A stretch of DNA of 42,416 nt from Polaribacter septentrionalilitoris (GTDB taxonomy: Bacteria; Bacteroidota; Bacteroidia; Flavobacteriales; Flavobacteriaceae). The stretch spans positions 1 through 42,416 of the forward strand of contig NZ_VRMJ01000049.1 of NCBI RefSeq assembly GCF_009832745.1. Direction: 5' to 3'. The notes under the pieces were generated by a model, which did no database searches, was not told where the DNA came from, and was given only the letters and a program-made list of their open reading frames with translations. Shown here in pieces: positions 41,744 through 42,416 of the stretch (position 1 is the first letter of the stretch; every line of letters begins with the position of its first letter). Position numbers and translations under genes: made by a program.

Positions 41744-41851
41744 ATGAAAATAAGGATACATCAAGTTCGTAACTTTAGAATATTCAATTTTAACTTTTTA
41801 GTTTTTAGAAATCAATCTAAAAAATTCATACCTCCTCACCCATTCTTTTAA
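41744..41851 (+). CDS. Possible 35-codon leader peptide
   Basis: The short frame starts with ATG 4 nt after a strong -7 box, the same geometry as other probable leaderless starts in the window. It encodes MKIRIHQVRNFRIFNFNFL and then a tail rich in Phe and Pro. It does not resemble a known protein or an amino acid biosynthesis leader. It could be a translated leader of the GNAT gene or simply chance. Confidence 0.25.
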   Translation: MKIRIHQVRNFRIFNFNFLVFRNQSKKFIPPHPFF

Positions 41852-41936
41852 AGAAAAGAAGAAAAATAATTTTTCATTCTTAATTCTACACTTTATCGTT
41901 TTTAAAAATGTTTTAGCAATAAGCTACTCACTTTAC

Positions 41937-41967
41937 CATCTTTTTAGATGTGTAAAATCAATACACA
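41937..41967 (+). promoter_or_regulatory. Two small hairpins just before the GNAT start
   Basis: CATCT/AGATG (41937-41950, TTTT loop) and TGTGTA/TACACA (41949-41967) overlap slightly and are mutually exclusive. The second ends 3 nt before the ATG at 41971. They could control translation of the GNAT gene. Confidence 0.35.
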
Positions 41968-41970
41968 ATA

Positions 41971-42414
41971 ATGAAAATTAAAATTTTTGATGCCTTTCAT
42001 AGGATGTCCTTTTTAACCATAAATAGAATTACCAAATTTTTAGAACAACATCTAGAAGATTGTAATGACAACAAAAATGCCATCAGACAATCACTTTTAT
42101 ATGCAGCTAAAGAAATTCCAAGCTTAGGAGGGTACACATTCATTGCTAAAGAAGATGGAATTATTGTAGGTGCAATTGTTGTAAACAAAACCGGGATGAA
42201 AGAATATCACCCAGAGAACCTTTTAGTCTATTTAGCAGTGCATAAAGAATATAGAAATAAAGGAATTGCTACAAAACTACTTAAAGAAGCAACCAAATAT
42301 TGCAATGGAAATTTCTCTCTTAGAGTTCATAAAAAAAGCAGTGCTGTATCAATTTTTAAAAAAAACGGATTTACTTCTGAAAAAATTCAAATGACATTAA
42401 AAAAACACAATTAA
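41971..42414 (+). CDS. GNAT-family N-acetyltransferase
   Basis: A 147-residue acetyltransferase with a GNAT fold. TFIAKEDGIIVGAIVVNK forms strands 2-4, LLVYLAVHKEYRNKGIATKLLKEA contains motif A with the acetyl-CoA pyrophosphate loop (R/Q-x-x-G-x-A, here YRNKGIA), and SLRVHKKSSAVSIFKKNGFTSE forms motif B. The N-terminal 35 residues are helical. The stop (TAA) falls 2 bases before the window end. The substrate is unknown. Its leader of about 225 nt carries a possible leader peptide and small hairpins. Confidence 0.85.
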   Translation: MKIKIFDAFHRMSFLTINRITKFLEQHLEDCNDNKNAIRQSLLYAAKEIPSLGGYTFIAKEDGIIVGAIVVNKTGMKEYHPENLLVYLAVHKEYRNKGIATKLLKEATKYCNGNFSLRVHKKSSAVSIFKKNGFTSEKIQMTLKKHN

Positions 42415-42416
42415 AT

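Noticed and set aside
41503..41745. 80-codon frame antisense to the 3' end of uvrB
   Set aside because: It is a shadow of the strongly conserved uvrB frame and has no promoter or family match.

Overview
The window reads as a chromosomal stretch of a marine-type member of the Flavobacteriaceae (Bacteroidota), broadly Polaribacter- or Tenacibaculum-like. The DNA is strongly AT-rich. Three secreted proteins end in type IX secretion (T9SS) sorting domains. There is a PUR-family (DUF3276) gene, a long NusB, a single-chain PurL, and almost no Shine-Dalgarno sequence. Many genes are preceded by a TAnnTTTG-like -7 box, the Bacteroidota promoter signature. No rRNA, tRNA, CRISPR array or prophage was seen. 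The only mobile DNA is the edge of an IS4-like element at the left end.

Layout. 1-330: start of an IS4-like transposase running off the window, a leftward hairpin terminator, then rsmB. 1.6-4.8 kb: two translationally coupled endonuclease I-type secreted nucleases. 4.9-11.4 kb: purL and ppdK, convergent, sharing a bidirectional terminator. 11.7-15.4 kb: an exported pentapeptide-type repeat protein, a structured intergenic stretch, a long-chain acyl-CoA synthetase and a NYN/OST-HTH protein. 15.5-20.4 kb: a leucine operon on the minus strand, transcribed leuC-leuD-leuA-leuB, with a different hairpin or repeat in each spacer. 20.6-24.3 kb: holA, divergent from a lone PD-(D/E)XK (HsdR_N) nuclease-fold gene; then a GT2 glycosyltransferase, a SRPBCC protein and a YciO-type protein.

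24.4-30.2 kb: a minus-strand block with a sensor kinase and response regulator pair, coaE, a YbbR-like protein, yajC, a DUF1573 lipoprotein and nusB. 30.3-32.5 kb: an ABC half-transporter and the PUR gene. 32.6-34.1 kb: menaquinone genes (isochorismate synthase and a hotdog thioesterase), divergent from a pRiA4b ORF-3-like gene. That gene is followed by an overlooked 43-residue basic protein. 34.9-36.7 kb: an ABC-2 exporter pair. 36.7-39.6 kb: a large T9SS type B protein. 39.7-42.4 kb: uvrB, a well-promoted short leader with a possible leader peptide, and a GNAT acetyltransferase.

The window is mostly housekeeping and I did not find a clear new multi-gene system. The most interesting signals are: (1) a dispersed flavobacterial palindromic repeat captured in frame inside purL; (2) a recurring geometry in which the -7 box ends 4-5 nt before the start codon, predicting leaderless mRNAs; (3) hairpins and repeats in all three leucine-operon spacers; (4) a lone nuclease-fold gene divergent from holA; (5) a short gene after the pRiA4b-like gene; and (6) two structured intergenic regions (about 12.5 kb and 41.7-41.97 kb) that may make small RNAs or leaders.
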